Shown: piece after piece, positions 7,607 through 17,807 of the stretch | Layout: each line of letters begins with the position of its first letter | Numbering within the stretch: position 1 is the stretch's first letter | Source: JBBSTY01 sp038235385 | GTDB taxonomy: Bacteria; Actinomycetota; Acidimicrobiia; Acidimicrobiales; Acidimicrobilacustridaceae | NCBI GenBank assembly: GCA_038235385.1 | Contig: JBBSTY010000021.1 | Coordinates: 1 to 36,544, forward strand | Reading direction: 5' to 3' | DNA: 36,544 bases | Translations under genes and position numbers: made by a program | The notes under the pieces: model-generated | The model's input: the letters and a program-made list of their open reading frames with translations, nothing else | Databases searched by the model: none | What the model was told of the DNA's origin: nothing

Positions 7607-8542
7607 TCAGGCCACCCGGGTGCGGGTCCGACGTTCGGTCTCGGTCTCGGTCTCGACGAGATCGGGGTGCGCCGCCATCACCCAGTCGACGGTGCGGATC
7701 AGCGCGGTCGCGGCCGGTCGCACCACCAGCGGCTCGACCGCCGGGAGCACCGGCAGCCAGAGCGCCCGGCGGACCGACCTCGGGAGCAGGGTCACCGCGC
7801 CCGATGCGATGATCGCGTAGGGCGCGCATGCCATCAGCGGCAGCGGCGGCGCCAGCAGGAACCGGATGGTGTCCCGCGCGTCGCGAGAACCACGCAGCTC
7901 CGGGCGCATCGCGGCGAAGTACGCCCGCAGCTCGGCGACCGATCGGGCCGCCGGCTCGGCCTCGAACAGCTCGGCCAGCACGGCCTGTTCGGCCACGTAG
8001 GCATCGGCATCGGCAGCTGACAGGGGCTTGGACCCGTAGCGCTGGTACGAGCGCAGGAAGCTGTCGACCAGGGTCGAGTGCACCCAGGTGAGCAGGTGCG
8101 GGTCGTTCGCGGCATACGGTCGTCCGTCGGGGGCCACACCCGTGACGCGCTGGTGCACGCGCTTGACCATGGCGATGGACCGACGGGCGTCGTCCTGACT
8201 GCCGTAGATCGTGGTCCCGACGTAGGTGGCGGTGTTCGCCAGACGGTCGAGTGGCGCCTCGCGGTAGTTCGAGTGCTCGGCGATCCCCGCCATGGCGAGC
8301 GGGTGCATCGTCTGCAGCATGAGCGCCCGGAGCCCGCCGACGAGCATGCAGCTGTCGGCGTGGACGGTCCAGGTGACGCTGTCCGGACCGAAGAAGCCCC
8401 CACCGCTCGCATCGGTGCTCGTGCCGGTGCCGTCGTCGGTGCCGGCGAGCGACGCCGCAGCGCGGGCGGGCCGGCGATCACCGATGATGAGCCCGGTCAC
8501 CTCGAGGGCGAGCCGGCTCCGCAGCCACTGGACCGAGATCAT
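7607..8542 (-). CDS. MpaB-like oxygenase family protein (DUF2236)
   Basis: A 311-residue protein of the DUF2236/MpaB family, whose characterised members (latex-clearing protein, MpaB) are haem-dependent oxygenases; most actinobacterial members have no assigned substrate. Visible family parts are the GPDSVTWTVHADSCMLVGG entry, the helix LMLQTMHPLAMAGIAEHSNY with its conserved histidines, and LLTWVHSTLVDSF with the second histidine region. The C-terminus ends in a TETETE/RTRTR low-complexity tail encoded by a GGTCTC repeat. I chose the ATG at 8542 because the family domain begins soon after and a TANNNT hexamer ends 6 bases upstream. The reading frame continues further upstream, but only through a repeat element. 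Confidence 0.82.
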   Translation of the reverse strand: MISVQWLRSRLALEVTGLIIGDRRPARAAASLAGTDDGTGTSTDASGGGFFGPDSVTWTVHADSCMLVGGLRALMLQTMHPLAMAGIAEHSNYREAPLDRLANTATYVGTTIYGSQDDARRSIAMVKRVHQRVTGVAPDGRPYAANDPHLLTWVHSTLVDSFLRSYQRYGSKPLSAADADAYVAEQAVLAELFEAEPAARSVAELRAYFAAMRPELRGSRDARDTIRFLLAPPLPLMACAPYAIIASGAVTLLPRSVRRALWLPVLPAVEPLVVRPAATALIRTVDWVMAAHPDLVETETETERRTRTRVA

Positions 8543-8548
8543 TGCCTC

Positions 8549-8554
8549 AGGGTA
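8549..8554 (-). promoter_or_regulatory. -10 hexamer for a probable leaderless transcript of the MpaB-like gene
   Basis: TACCCT on the minus strand ends 6 bases before the ATG at 8542. The same spacing recurs at other first genes in the window. Confidence 0.5.
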
Positions 8555-8620
8555 CGGCGGACCTCGCCCGATGGTCGGCTCGGGCCGAGCATCGACCCGA
8601 CCCCGCTGGACCCGCCACCC

Positions 8621-8674
8621 CATCGAACATGCGTAGCTCCGCGTCGCCCAGCGCCGCGCCCCCACGCATGTTGG
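8621..8674. repeat. Intergenic palindromic element, copy 1
   Basis: A 54-base block matching 16758-16811 at about 47 of 54 positions. Its ends form a perfect 9-base inverted repeat, AACATGCGT (8626-8634) and ACGCATGTT (8664-8672), with a 29-base GC-rich middle. It lies downstream of the cobT stop and upstream of the MpaB-like gene, outside any coding frame I trust. Confidence 0.75.
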
Positions 8675-8716
8675 GTTGGGTGGTTGGGTGGTTGGGTGAG
8701 ATGGGGTGGTTGGGGG
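8673..8716 (+). repeat. G-rich repeat tract with G-quadruplex potential
   Basis: Runs of three to five G (8673, 8678, 8686, 8694, 8703, 8712) are separated by one- to eight-base loops, built from repeats of GGTTGGGT. Four or more G-runs on one strand satisfy the usual quadruplex pattern. It follows the palindromic element and ends 24 bases from the cobT stop. Because cobT is on the minus strand, its transcript would carry the C-rich complement. Confidence 0.6.
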
Positions 8717-8739
8717 AGCGGGTCGACGGGGCGGGTCGA

Positions 8740-10272
8740 TCAGTTCTGCTTGGCCGACACGCCGGCGCTGTCGAAGGTCGCCATCTCGCGGAGGATCTTC
8801 GCTGACGCGGAGACGATGGGGAGGGCCAGCGCCGCCCCCGTGCCCTCGCCGAGGCGGAGGCCGACGTCGAGCACCGGCTCGAGCCCGAGGACCTCGAGCG
8901 CGGCGATCGCCGCCGGGTCGGTGGAGCGGTCGCCGGCGATCGCGTAGGCCACGACATCGGGAGCGAGCTGCGCGGCGATGAGGAGCCCCGCCATGGCGAT
9001 GACGCCGTCGACGACGATGGGGATCCGAGCGGCCGCAGCCCCGACCGCGAAGCCGGCGATGGCGGCGATCTCGAAGCCGCCGACCTGCTCGAGCACGGTG
9101 AGCGGGCCCGACGTGGACGAGAGGCCGACGGTTGCTGCTTCGATCACGGCGACCTTTCGCGCCAGCATCTCGTCGTCGGCACCCGAACCCCGTCCGGTCA
9201 GCGCGACCGGCTCCTGGTTGGTGATCCCGGTGATGATCGCCGCCGCCGAGGTGGTGTTGCCGATCCCCATCTCGCCGGCGACCAGGCAGCGTGCGCCGCG
9301 GGCGATGGCGACCTCGGCGGTCTCGACGCCGACGTCGAGGGCGAGGAGCGCGTCGGTGCGGCTCATCGCCGGCCCGACCGCGAGGTTCCCGGTGCCCGCC
9401 TGGATCCGGCGGTGGATGATCGACGGGTCATCGGGGCCCACGAGCGGCGTGGCGATGCCGACGTCGACGACGGTGAGGGTGGCGCCGGCATGGTTCCCAC
9501 ACACGTTCACGGCCGCGCCGCCCGCGACGAAGTTGGCCACCATCTGCGCGGTGACCTCCTGGGGCCAGGGGGACACGTCCCACTCGACGATGCCGTGGTC
9601 GGCGGCGAACACCGCGATCGCTGCCGGTTCGGGAACCGGCGGCGGGCAGACCCCCGCGATGCCGGCCAACTGGACCCCGAGCGACTCGATGCGACCCAAC
9701 GAACCGGCCGGCTTGGTGAGCTGGCCCTGGAGGGCGAGGGCGGCGTTCACCGCACCGCACCCCATCGACGTGATGCGGGCCCGAGCCTCCTCGAACCGGC
9801 GGCCGGCGTTGCGCTCGACCCACTGCTGCACGGCGCTCCGCAACGTGCCGGAGCGGTCAGGGTCGGCGCCGATGTCGAGGTACGCCATCCCCGCTGCCTC
9901 GGCCGCCTCGCGGTCGGTGCTCTCGTCGCCGATGAACAGGACTCGACTCGGATCGGTGAGTCCGAGCCGGTCCATGGCGACGGTGAGCGGGAGTGGATCG
10001 GGTTTGGGCACGCCCACCTCGACCGATGTGACGACGACCTCGAGGAGGTCGGAGACTCCCGACGGCGCCAGGAGGGCCCGAACCTGCTGCTCGTCCATGA
10101 CGGCCGTGTTGGTGACCGCACCCACGTGCACCGTCTCGGCGATCCATGCGAGGTCCGCCACGACACCTGGCCGCAGGATCGCCGCCGCATCCTCGGTCGG
10201 GTCCGGCGAGGGAGCCGACTCCAGGAGCGTGCCGCCGATGTCCACGAGCACAGCATCGAGCAGAGCCTTCAC
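8740..10272 (-). CDS. cobT: HAD-domain / CobT fusion (nicotinate-nucleotide--dimethylbenzimidazole phosphoribosyltransferase)
   Basis: A 510-residue two-domain protein; CobT alone is about 350. Residues 1-140 form a HAD-like hydrolase: motif I VDIGGT with D11, motif II threonine in VTNTAV, motif III lysine K90 in VPKPDP, motif IV FIGDESTD (D116, D120). The usual second aspartate of motif I is G13. Residues about 155-510 are CobT, which makes alpha-ribazole phosphate from dimethylbenzimidazole and nicotinate mononucleotide for the lower ligand of B12: LTKPAGSLGRIESLG, ADHGIVEWDVSPWPQEVT, GEMGIGNTT (333-341) and GLRLGEGTGAAL with catalytic E476. The GTG start follows AAAGGA by 6 bases. The HAD part could dephosphorylate the CobT product, the job of CobC; this is inference. 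Confidence 0.9.
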   Translation of the reverse strand: MKALLDAVLVDIGGTLLESAPSPDPTEDAAAILRPGVVADLAWIAETVHVGAVTNTAVMDEQQVRALLAPSGVSDLLEVVVTSVEVGVPKPDPLPLTVAMDRLGLTDPSRVLFIGDESTDREAAEAAGMAYLDIGADPDRSGTLRSAVQQWVERNAGRRFEEARARITSMGCGAVNAALALQGQLTKPAGSLGRIESLGVQLAGIAGVCPPPVPEPAAIAVFAADHGIVEWDVSPWPQEVTAQMVANFVAGGAAVNVCGNHAGATLTVVDVGIATPLVGPDDPSIIHRRIQAGTGNLAVGPAMSRTDALLALDVGVETAEVAIARGARCLVAGEMGIGNTTSAAAIITGITNQEPVALTGRGSGADDEMLARKVAVIEAATVGLSSTSGPLTVLEQVGGFEIAAIAGFAVGAAAARIPIVVDGVIAMAGLLIAAQLAPDVVAYAIAGDRSTDPAAIAALEVLGLEPVLDVGLRLGEGTGAALALPIVSASAKILREMATFDSAGVSAKQN

Positions 10273-10416
10273 GGGGTCCTTTCGCCGGCGGTCCAAACGT
10301 TCCGACAGGTCGTCTGCGGATGCGCTTCGGTGCGAGGCGGAGGGTACCGGCGGCCCGTCGAGACGGTCGAACCGCCGCGCGTTGCAGTTCTGTTGCGGCG
10401 GAGCTCGCCCGGCTGT

Positions 10417-10452
10417 GAGGTGGTCCGAGGTGGTCCGAGGTGGCCCGAGATG
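10417..10452. repeat. 10-base tandem repeat upstream of the cobT fusion
   Basis: GAGGTGGTCC is repeated at 10417 and 10427, then as GAGGTGGCCC at 10437 and a partial GAGATGG. It lies in the 191-base gap between the dehydrogenase stop and the cobT start, where I see no other clear signal. Confidence 0.75.
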
Positions 10453-10463
10453 GTGCGCGGTGA

Positions 10464-11372
10464 TCAGTCTGCGGGCTGGAACGGATCGATCCGGTCCACG
10501 TCGTAGATGGTCTCGGGGTGCGCGCGGACGGCTTCGTCGAGCGCCTTGGCGTCCTCGCCGAGCAGTACCCGCCACCGTCGATCGCGCACCGCGTCGAGCA
10601 TCATGGTCGCCGCCTGCGCCGCCGACACCGGCGCACTGTCGCGGAACGCGGCTCCCATCGCCTCGACCATCTGCTCCACCTGGGCGGGATCATCGACACC
10701 GGCGTCCGCCAGGCGTGCGGCCATGCCAGAGTCGGCGCCGTGGACGCGGAAGCTGTTCGACACGATGTCGGTGCCGATGTGGCCGGGCATCACGAGCACC
10801 GCCCGAACGTGGGGCGCGTTGAGCCGCAGGTCGGTCTGCAGCGCCTCGGTGAACCCCTTCACCGCGAACTTGGCCGTGCTGTACGCGGTGTGCGCCACGT
10901 CCGGTCCGAGCGCCGCCCAGAACCCGTTGACGCTGCTCGTGTTGACGATGCACGCCTCCTCGCTGGCGACGAGCAGGGGGAGGAAGGCTCGCGAGCAGTG
11001 GTACACACCGCCCCAGGTCACGCCGAAGGTGCGGTCCCACTCCTCGCGGGGCGCCTGCACGAAGCTGCCGCCGCCACCGATCCCGGCGTTGTTGAAGAGC
11101 AGATCGATGTGGCTCGTGGCGTGCTCCGCGAGCACCGCATCACGGAACCCCTCGACCTGGGCCTCGTCGGAGACGTCGCACGGGTGGCCGGTGATGCGGG
11201 CATCACCTGGTCGGGCCGCCTGTGCGAGCGACACCGTCTCGGCGAGTGAGTCGGGGTTCACGTCGCACGTGGCGACGGCGGCCCCCGCCGCCGCCAGCTG
11301 GACCACGAGCTCACGTCCCATCCCGGACCCGCCACCGGTGACCACACCCAGCTTGGCCTCGAACGATTCCAT
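10464..11372 (-). CDS. Short-chain dehydrogenase/reductase
   Basis: A 302-residue classical SDR, an NAD(P)-dependent alcohol/ketone oxidoreductase of the cytoplasm. The cofactor motif TGGGSGMG is near residue 12, followed by DVNPDSL, whose aspartate at the end of strand 2 tends to favour NAD. NNAG, catalytic serine in NTSSVNG and YSTAK complete the active site. The C-terminus is about 50 residues longer than the shortest members, as in many actinobacterial SDRs of unknown substrate. The ATG at 11372 has AGGGGGA about 8 bases upstream. It is divergent from the riboswitch-controlled B12 operon, and its start is not under that riboswitch. Confidence 0.9.
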   Translation of the reverse strand: MESFEAKLGVVTGGGSGMGRELVVQLAAAGAAVATCDVNPDSLAETVSLAQAARPGDARITGHPCDVSDEAQVEGFRDAVLAEHATSHIDLLFNNAGIGGGGSFVQAPREEWDRTFGVTWGGVYHCSRAFLPLLVASEEACIVNTSSVNGFWAALGPDVAHTAYSTAKFAVKGFTEALQTDLRLNAPHVRAVLVMPGHIGTDIVSNSFRVHGADSGMAARLADAGVDDPAQVEQMVEAMGAAFRDSAPVSAAQAATMMLDAVRDRRWRVLLGEDAKALDEAVRAHPETIYDVDRIDPFQPAD

Positions 11373-11421
11373 GACCAGATCCCCCTGAGCTCGTCGCTGT
11401 GTCCGCCCCCACGGCTCCGGG

Positions 11422-11427
11422 AGCGTA
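11422..11427 (-). promoter_or_regulatory. Possible -10 hexamer of the short-chain dehydrogenase gene
   Basis: TACGCT on the minus strand, 49 bases upstream of the ATG, giving a leader of roughly 43 bases that holds the AGGGGGA ribosome binding site. No clear -35. Confidence 0.35.
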
Positions 11428-11454
11428 CCGCTGGACGCCCCCGATTGACGCCGA

Positions 11455-11600
11455 CGGGGCGCTGTGGTGTCCTTCGGGGCACAACTGCAGCCTCGATGAA
11501 CCCAGGGGAAGCCGGTCGAACTCCGGCGCTGACCCGCAACCGTAGGTGGTCGCCCCAACGACCACGAGCCGGAACGCCTGGTCGTCGAACGTTGCTCCGA
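11455..11600 (+). promoter_or_regulatory. Cobalamin (adenosylcobalamin) riboswitch
   Basis: The conserved core is easy to see: AGGGGAAGCCGGT (about 11503-11517), CGAACTCCGGCGCTGACC, then the B12 box CCCGCAACCGTA (11533-11544), and the distal GAGCCGGAACGCCTG (11566-11580). These match the order and spacing of the Rfam Cobalamin family. A possible pairing GACGCAGGCGTC and CCGGCCTGCGCCGG lies further down (11614-11683), close to the ribosome binding site GGAAGG, and could be the expression platform. It precedes the ECF operon, so high B12 should turn that operon off. Exact ends are approximate. A TTGACG at 11445 might be a -35, but I cannot place its -10. Confidence 0.9.
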
Positions 11601-11701
11601 GGGTTTGCCGTGGGACGCAGGCGTCGGGGCTCGGACGGTCTCCGCTCGCGTGGTGGTCGCTCCCGGGAACCGGCCTGCGCCGGATGTCGGGAAGGCAGGA
11701 C

Positions 11702-12733
11702 GTGATCGGTCGGCGCAGTGCACATCGGAGGTTCCCAGCCGTCGTGGCGGGGATCGTGGCGTCCGTAGTCGTGCTCGCCGTGGTGGTCGCCCCCGTGCAC
11801 GTCCGAGGCGACGACCTGGTCTGGGGCACGTCCTGCGCGGAGGCGGCGCCGGCCACGTTCTCGGTGGGACTGGTCGTCGACTTCGGGATCCTGAAGGACT
11901 CGAGCGATCCGTCGAGCCAGGTCGTCACCTGCCTGCGCGACGTGCCGGCCCGCTCGAGCGGCTTCGACGTGCTGCAGGTGGCCGGTCACTCGTTCCGGCT
12001 GGACCCTCGCACCGGCCTGCTGTGCGCCATCGACGGCCTCCCCGCCGATGGCTGCGGCGTGCGGACCCCGTCCGGTTACCGCTACTGGGCCTACTTCCAC
12101 GGCTCGGGTTCGACCTGGGTGCACGCCGGGAACGGTCCGGCCGGGTTCTTCGTCACCACCGATGCGGTCGAGGGGTGGCACTTCGTCGAGGGAGCCGGCA
12201 ACCCGAGCGATCCGGGGCCACGCCGGAGCCCGGCCAACGTCTGTCCGCCCCTGCCCCCTCCGCCGCCGGACCAGGTCGTCCCCACGACACCCCGGCCCAC
12301 GACGGGCGCGCCGGCGGTCCCGTCGGCTCCCGGGGGTCCGTCCCCGAGCCCGGGAGCGACACCGGCGCCGGCACCTGCCGGGGGACCGACCCCGACGACG
12401 GCAACCGGTTCGCCCGATCTCGCGGGCACACCAGGTGCCACGTCCGACGGGGTGCGCGACGATGGATCGACGGGCGATGCGTCGAACCCGACACCAGACG
12501 GCACCGACGGGTCGCCGCCGGGCTCCGCTGCTGACCGGAGCGACGCCGGGAGCGACGTCACCATCATCGCGGCGGGGGCGGAACGTGCCGACGGCGACGG
12601 ATCGTCCGACGGCGGAGGTGGGTCATCCGGCGGCGGCGCCCCGGCCGGCACGTTGGGCGCGCTCGCAGTCGTCGCCGCGCTCGGCGGTGCGGCCGCCTGG
12701 CGCTTCCGGGCGCGTTCCGCCGACGCGATCTGA
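11702..12733 (+). CDS. Surface-anchored DUF4430/transcobalamin-like protein of the B12 operon
   Basis: A 343-residue envelope protein. An N-terminal hydrophobic segment (about 12-33) acts as signal or anchor. A domain at about 45-165 resembles DUF4430, the family of the C-terminal beta domain of transcobalamin and intrinsic factor: FDVLQVAG, CAIDGLPADGC, YRYWAYF and a closing EGWHFVEG. A roughly 140-residue Pro/Thr/Ser/Gly stalk follows, then a C-terminal membrane helix (GTLGALAVVAALGGAAAW) with a basic tail. It is first in the riboswitch-controlled operon and its stop overlaps the next start (TGATG). I infer a cell-surface corrinoid-binding protein feeding the ECF transporter. The GTG at 11702 follows GGAAGG; ATG at 11684 is an alternative. 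Confidence 0.75.
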   Translation: MIGRRSAHRRFPAVVAGIVASVVVLAVVVAPVHVRGDDLVWGTSCAEAAPATFSVGLVVDFGILKDSSDPSSQVVTCLRDVPARSSGFDVLQVAGHSFRLDPRTGLLCAIDGLPADGCGVRTPSGYRYWAYFHGSGSTWVHAGNGPAGFFVTTDAVEGWHFVEGAGNPSDPGPRRSPANVCPPLPPPPPDQVVPTTPRPTTGAPAVPSAPGGPSPSPGATPAPAPAGGPTPTTATGSPDLAGTPGATSDGVRDDGSTGDASNPTPDGTDGSPPGSAADRSDAGSDVTIIAAGAERADGDGSSDGGGGSSGGGAPAGTLGALAVVAALGGAAAWRFRARSADAI

Positions 12734-14135
12734 TGGTGCGGCACCCGCGGGTCCGTCGACGTCGTCTGCTCCACCCCGGAGCGTGGTGGCTGTGGGCCGG
12801 TGGTCTGGCGGCCGCCGCCATGCAGACCACCAACCCGATCCTGCTCGGCGGGATCGTCGCCGTCGCGGCGTTCGTCGTGGCGGCCCGGCGCCAACCCACG
12901 CCGTGGGCCCGATCGTTCGGAGGCTTCCTCAAGCTCGGCCTGTTCCTGATCGCCTTCCGCGTCGTGATGCAGGTGCTTTTCGGTCAGCGCATCGACGGCA
13001 CCGTGCTGTTCACCCTCCCGTCGATCCAACTTCCCGACGTCGCCGCGGGGGTCGTGATCGGGGGACCGGTCACGCTGGAGCTCGTCGTCGACGCGATCTA
13101 CACCTCGATGCGACTGGCGACCGTGCTGGTGTGCTTCGGATCGGTGAACGCGCTGTGCAGCCCCTACCGGCTGTTGCGGACCATGCCGGCGGCGATCTAC
13201 GAGGCCGGCGTGGTCGTGACGGTCTCCCTGTCGTTCGCGCCGCAGCTGATCGTGGCCATCGCACGGGTGCGCGAGGCGCGGCGGCTCCGCGGCCGACCCA
13301 CCAAGGGGCTGCGCGGGATCCGCGGCATGGCCCTGCCGGTGCTGGAGGACGCCCTCGAGCGGTCGGTCGCCCTTGCTGCGTCGATGGACGCCCGGGGGTA
13401 CGGGAGGCGCGGCGATCTCACCCGGCGGTCTTCGATCATCGCTGCGGTCGCGACCATCGTCGGGATCATGGCGCTGTGCGTCGGCGTGTATGCCCTGCTC
13501 GACGTCGGCGCTCCGCCACTGCTGCGCCTCCCGATGCTGGCCATCGGCTCGAGCGCCGTCGCCGTCGCACTCATCTTCCGGGGCCGCCACAGCCAGCGCA
13601 CGCGCTTCCAACCCGACCCGTGGGGTCTGGCCGAGTGGCTCGTCGCCGCTGCCGGCATCGCGGTGCTCGGTGCGTTCGTCATCGCTGCTCGGACCGATCC
13701 GAGCGGGCTCACGCCGTCGGTGCATCCGCTGGTGTGGCCCGCCGTGTCGGTGCTGGCCGCGCTCGGGGTGGCCATGGCCACGATCCCCGCATGGGCGGCG
13801 CCGCCGCCGCCCTCGCTGCTCGGCCGGGCCGAACGACCGGGCGACGCCGACGCCGACGACCACGACGCCGAGGTTACGCGTCCTCCTCGTCGTCCGCCGA
13901 CGCCGGCCGGCGACACGACGGATCTGGCTCCAGGTCGAGGTGCCGGTCCCCTCCCGGGTGCCGGTCCAGGTCCAGCTGCTGGTCCAGGTCCAGGTCCAGG
14001 TGCCGGTCCAGGTCGAGGGAGACGTGCCGGAGCCGTCGTGGGTTCCGACGCCGGAGCCCACCGGGTACCCGAGAGGGCGGTGCCGGGCGCCGTCGTCGAG
14101 CCTGATGCGGACCGGACGGCGGGGGAGGTGGCGAG

Positions 14136-14139
<4 letters not shown>
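12733..14139 (+). CDS. ECF transporter transmembrane (T) component
   Basis: A 468-residue integral membrane protein of the EcfT/CbiQ family, which joins the S component to the ATPases in an energy-coupling factor importer. Several hydrophobic segments are seen between 15 and 360. The coupling helices carry the expected short signatures in VREARRLRGRP and SMDARGYGRRG. The family is normally about 260 residues. The extra length here is additional membrane segments (235-365) and an 85-residue Gly/Pro-rich cytoplasmic tail encoded by CCAGGT-type repeats (about 13950-14021). The ATG overlaps the previous stop by one base, and the stop overlaps the ATPase start as ATGA. The position after a B12 riboswitch suggests corrinoid uptake. 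Confidence 0.87.
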
Positions 14140-15802
<1,663 letters not shown>

Positions 15803-15806
<4 letters not shown>

Positions 15807-16750
15807 CGGGCGGCGCGGATCAACGGCCGACGGGTCCGGGTCCGGGTTCGGGTCCGTCGCAGGCGCGACCGGAGAGCGCGGCGGGCGCGCCGTCGTCGAC
15901 GGGGTTCCGCTCGCGGATCACCACCATCCCGTTGCGCCGGCGGGCCAACCTGGCGCTGCTCCTCGCCTCGGCGTTCGGGTTCGTGGCGTTCTTCTGGCCG
16001 TTCCTGATCGAGGTCGACGGCACCGAGAACCTCGCGCACAGCACCGACGCCCCCTGGGTGTTCGCACTGCTCCTGCCGCTGCTGCTGGCGATCGTGATCA
16101 CCGAGATCGCCGACGGCACGCTCGACTCCAAGGCGGTCGCGCTCCTCGGGGTGCTCGCGGCGTGCGGCACCGCGTTGCGCCTCCCGGGCGGGGTCACCGG
16201 CTTCGAGCCGGTCTTCTTCCTGCTCATCCCTGCGGGTCGGGTGTTCGGCAAGGGCTTCGGGTTCGTCCTGGGCGCCCTCACCCTCTTCGCGTCCGCTCTG
16301 ATCACCGGCGGCGTCGGTCCGTGGCTCCCGTTCCAGATGCTCGGCGCGGCGTGGGTCGGCTACGGCGCCGGGTGCCTGCCGCGCGGATCGGGTCGTCGGG
16401 AGATCTGGCTCCTCGCCGGGTACGGGTTCGTGGTCGGGTTGGCCTACGGGTTCTTGATGAACCTCTGGTTCTGGCCGTTCGGATCGAACGAAGGCAGCCA
16501 GATCGGCTTCGAGTTCGGTGCGCCGCTGCTCGAGAACGCCCGCCGCTACTGGGGCTTCTACCTGGCGACCTCGCTCGGTTGGGACCTCCCCCGTGCCGTC
16601 ACCAACGCGGTGCTCGTCCTCGTCGCCGGGCGTCCGGTGCTCAACGCCCTGCGCCGGGTGGCCCGACGCGCGTCGTTCGGCGAAGCCGCCCACTTCGCGT
16701 CGGCGCCCGCGCCCCACCCCGACCCCGACCCCCATCCCGAGCCGGCCTGA
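15803..16750 (+). CDS. ECF transporter substrate-binding (S) component, probably for cobalamin or a corrinoid
   Basis: A 315-residue membrane protein with about six hydrophobic segments between 50 and 265 (for example LALLLASAFGFVAFFWPFL, WVFALLLPLLLAIVI, AVALLGVLAACGTAL and a late IWLLAGYGFVVGLAYGFLM). It is typical of actinobacterial ECF S components annexed to T and A-A' genes. The N-terminus (1-40) and C-terminus are Gly/Pro/Asp-rich and disordered. The GTG start at 15803 overlaps the ATPase stop by 4 bases, deciding the start over an in-frame upstream reading. Substrate is inferred only from the B12 riboswitch at the head of the operon and the transcobalamin-like protein; it is not a close visible match to BtuM or other named S proteins. 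Confidence 0.82.
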
Positions 16751-16757
16751 CCCCCCC

Positions 16758-16811
16758 CATCGAACATGCGTAGCTCTGCGTCGCCCGGCACCGCCTCCCT
16801 ACGCAGGTTGG
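16758..16811. repeat. Intergenic palindromic element, copy 2
   Basis: The second copy of the 54-base block at 8621-8674, same orientation on the plus strand. Arms are AACATGCGT (16763-16771) and ACGCAGGTT (16801-16809), one mismatch from perfect pairing. It lies 7 bases after the S-component stop and ends before the dehydrogenase promoter, so it may help end the B12 operon transcript, although no T-tract follows. Confidence 0.75.
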
Positions 16812-16832
16812 TGGGGTCATGCGGGGGCTCGG

Positions 16833-16838
16833 TACGGT
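16833..16838 (+). promoter_or_regulatory. -10 hexamer for a probable leaderless dehydrogenase transcript
   Basis: TACGGT ends 6 bases before the ATG at 16845. No ribosome binding site is visible, which agrees with a leaderless message and shows the gene has its own promoter apart from the B12 operon. Confidence 0.5.
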
Positions 16839-16844
16839 CTGGTC

Positions 16845-17807
16845 ATGAGCGTCGACGTGTTCGTCACCCGCCAGCTGCCGGCTCCCGAGGTCGAGCCGCT
16901 CGTCGCCGAGGGCCTGTCGGTCGACTACCGCGCCGACGACACGGACTGTCCGGTCGACGAGCTGCACGCGAGGGCATCGGGGGTGCGGGCGCTGCTCACC
17001 GTGCTCTCGGACCGCGTCGACGCGGCGTGCCTCGACGCGGCCGGCCCGGACCTCGCCGTGGTCGCCAACTGCGCGGTCGGCTACGACAACATCGATCGTG
17101 ACGCCGCCGCCGAGCGCGGCATCGTGGTGGCCAACACCCCCGACGTGCTCACCGAGGCCACCGCCGACCTGGCCTGGTCGTTGCTGATGGCGGCGGCGCG
17201 CCGGGTGGTGGAGGGCGACCGCCTGGTGCGCTCGGGCGAGTGGCGCTCGCCCAGCCTGGTCCTGCTGCTCGGCGCGCCCGTGCACGCGAAGACACTGGGC
17301 GTGATCGGCATGGGCAAGATCGGCGCCGCGGTCGCGCGCCGCGGCCGGGGGTTCGAGATGCCGATCCTGTACCACAACCGCACGCGCAACCCCGAGATCG
17401 AGGCCGAGCTCGGCGCCGAGTGGCTCCCGCTCGACGAGCTGCTCGAGCGCTCGGACTTCGTGTCGGTCAACGCGCCCCTCAACGACGCCAGCCACCGGCT
17501 GATCGACGCCGCCGCGCTGGCACGTATGAAGCCGACCTCGATCCTGGTGAACACCGGACGCGGCGCGATCGTCGACGAAGCCGCGCTGGTCGAAGCGCTG
17601 CGAGCCGGGCGGATCGCCGGCGCCGGGCTCGATGTCTTCGAGCGCGAGCCGCTGCTGGCCGCCGGCCTGGCCGAGCTCGACAACGTGGTGCTGATGCCCC
17701 ACGTGGGATCGGCCACGACCGAGACGCGTGCCGCCATGGTGCGCCTCGCCTGCGCCAACATCATCGCGGTTCTCGACGGGACCGAGCCGCCGACGCCGGT
17801 CCGTTGA
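16845..17807 (+). CDS. D-2-hydroxyacid dehydrogenase (glyoxylate/hydroxypyruvate reductase type)
   Basis: A 320-residue NAD(P)-dependent D-isomer 2-hydroxyacid dehydrogenase. Substrate domain: NCAVGYDNID and ANTPDVLTEATADLAWSLL. Nucleotide domain: LGVIGMGKIGAAVARRGRGF (GxGxxG), with HNRTRN after strand 2; the arginines there favour NADPH. The catalytic triad is in place: Arg in NTGRGAIVDEAAL, Glu in DVFEREP, His in MPHVGSAT. The motifs fit the glyoxylate/hydroxypyruvate reductase branch better than SerA, and there is no C-terminal regulatory domain. The last ten codons and stop lie in the first unit of a 44-base tandem repeat, so the C-terminus (LDGTEPPTPVR) has been shaped by repeat expansion. 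Confidence 0.9.
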   Translation: MSVDVFVTRQLPAPEVEPLVAEGLSVDYRADDTDCPVDELHARASGVRALLTVLSDRVDAACLDAAGPDLAVVANCAVGYDNIDRDAAAERGIVVANTPDVLTEATADLAWSLLMAAARRVVEGDRLVRSGEWRSPSLVLLLGAPVHAKTLGVIGMGKIGAAVARRGRGFEMPILYHNRTRNPEIEAELGAEWLPLDELLERSDFVSVNAPLNDASHRLIDAAALARMKPTSILVNTGRGAIVDEAALVEALRAGRIAGAGLDVFEREPLLAAGLAELDNVVLMPHVGSATTETRAAMVRLACANIIAVLDGTEPPTPVR

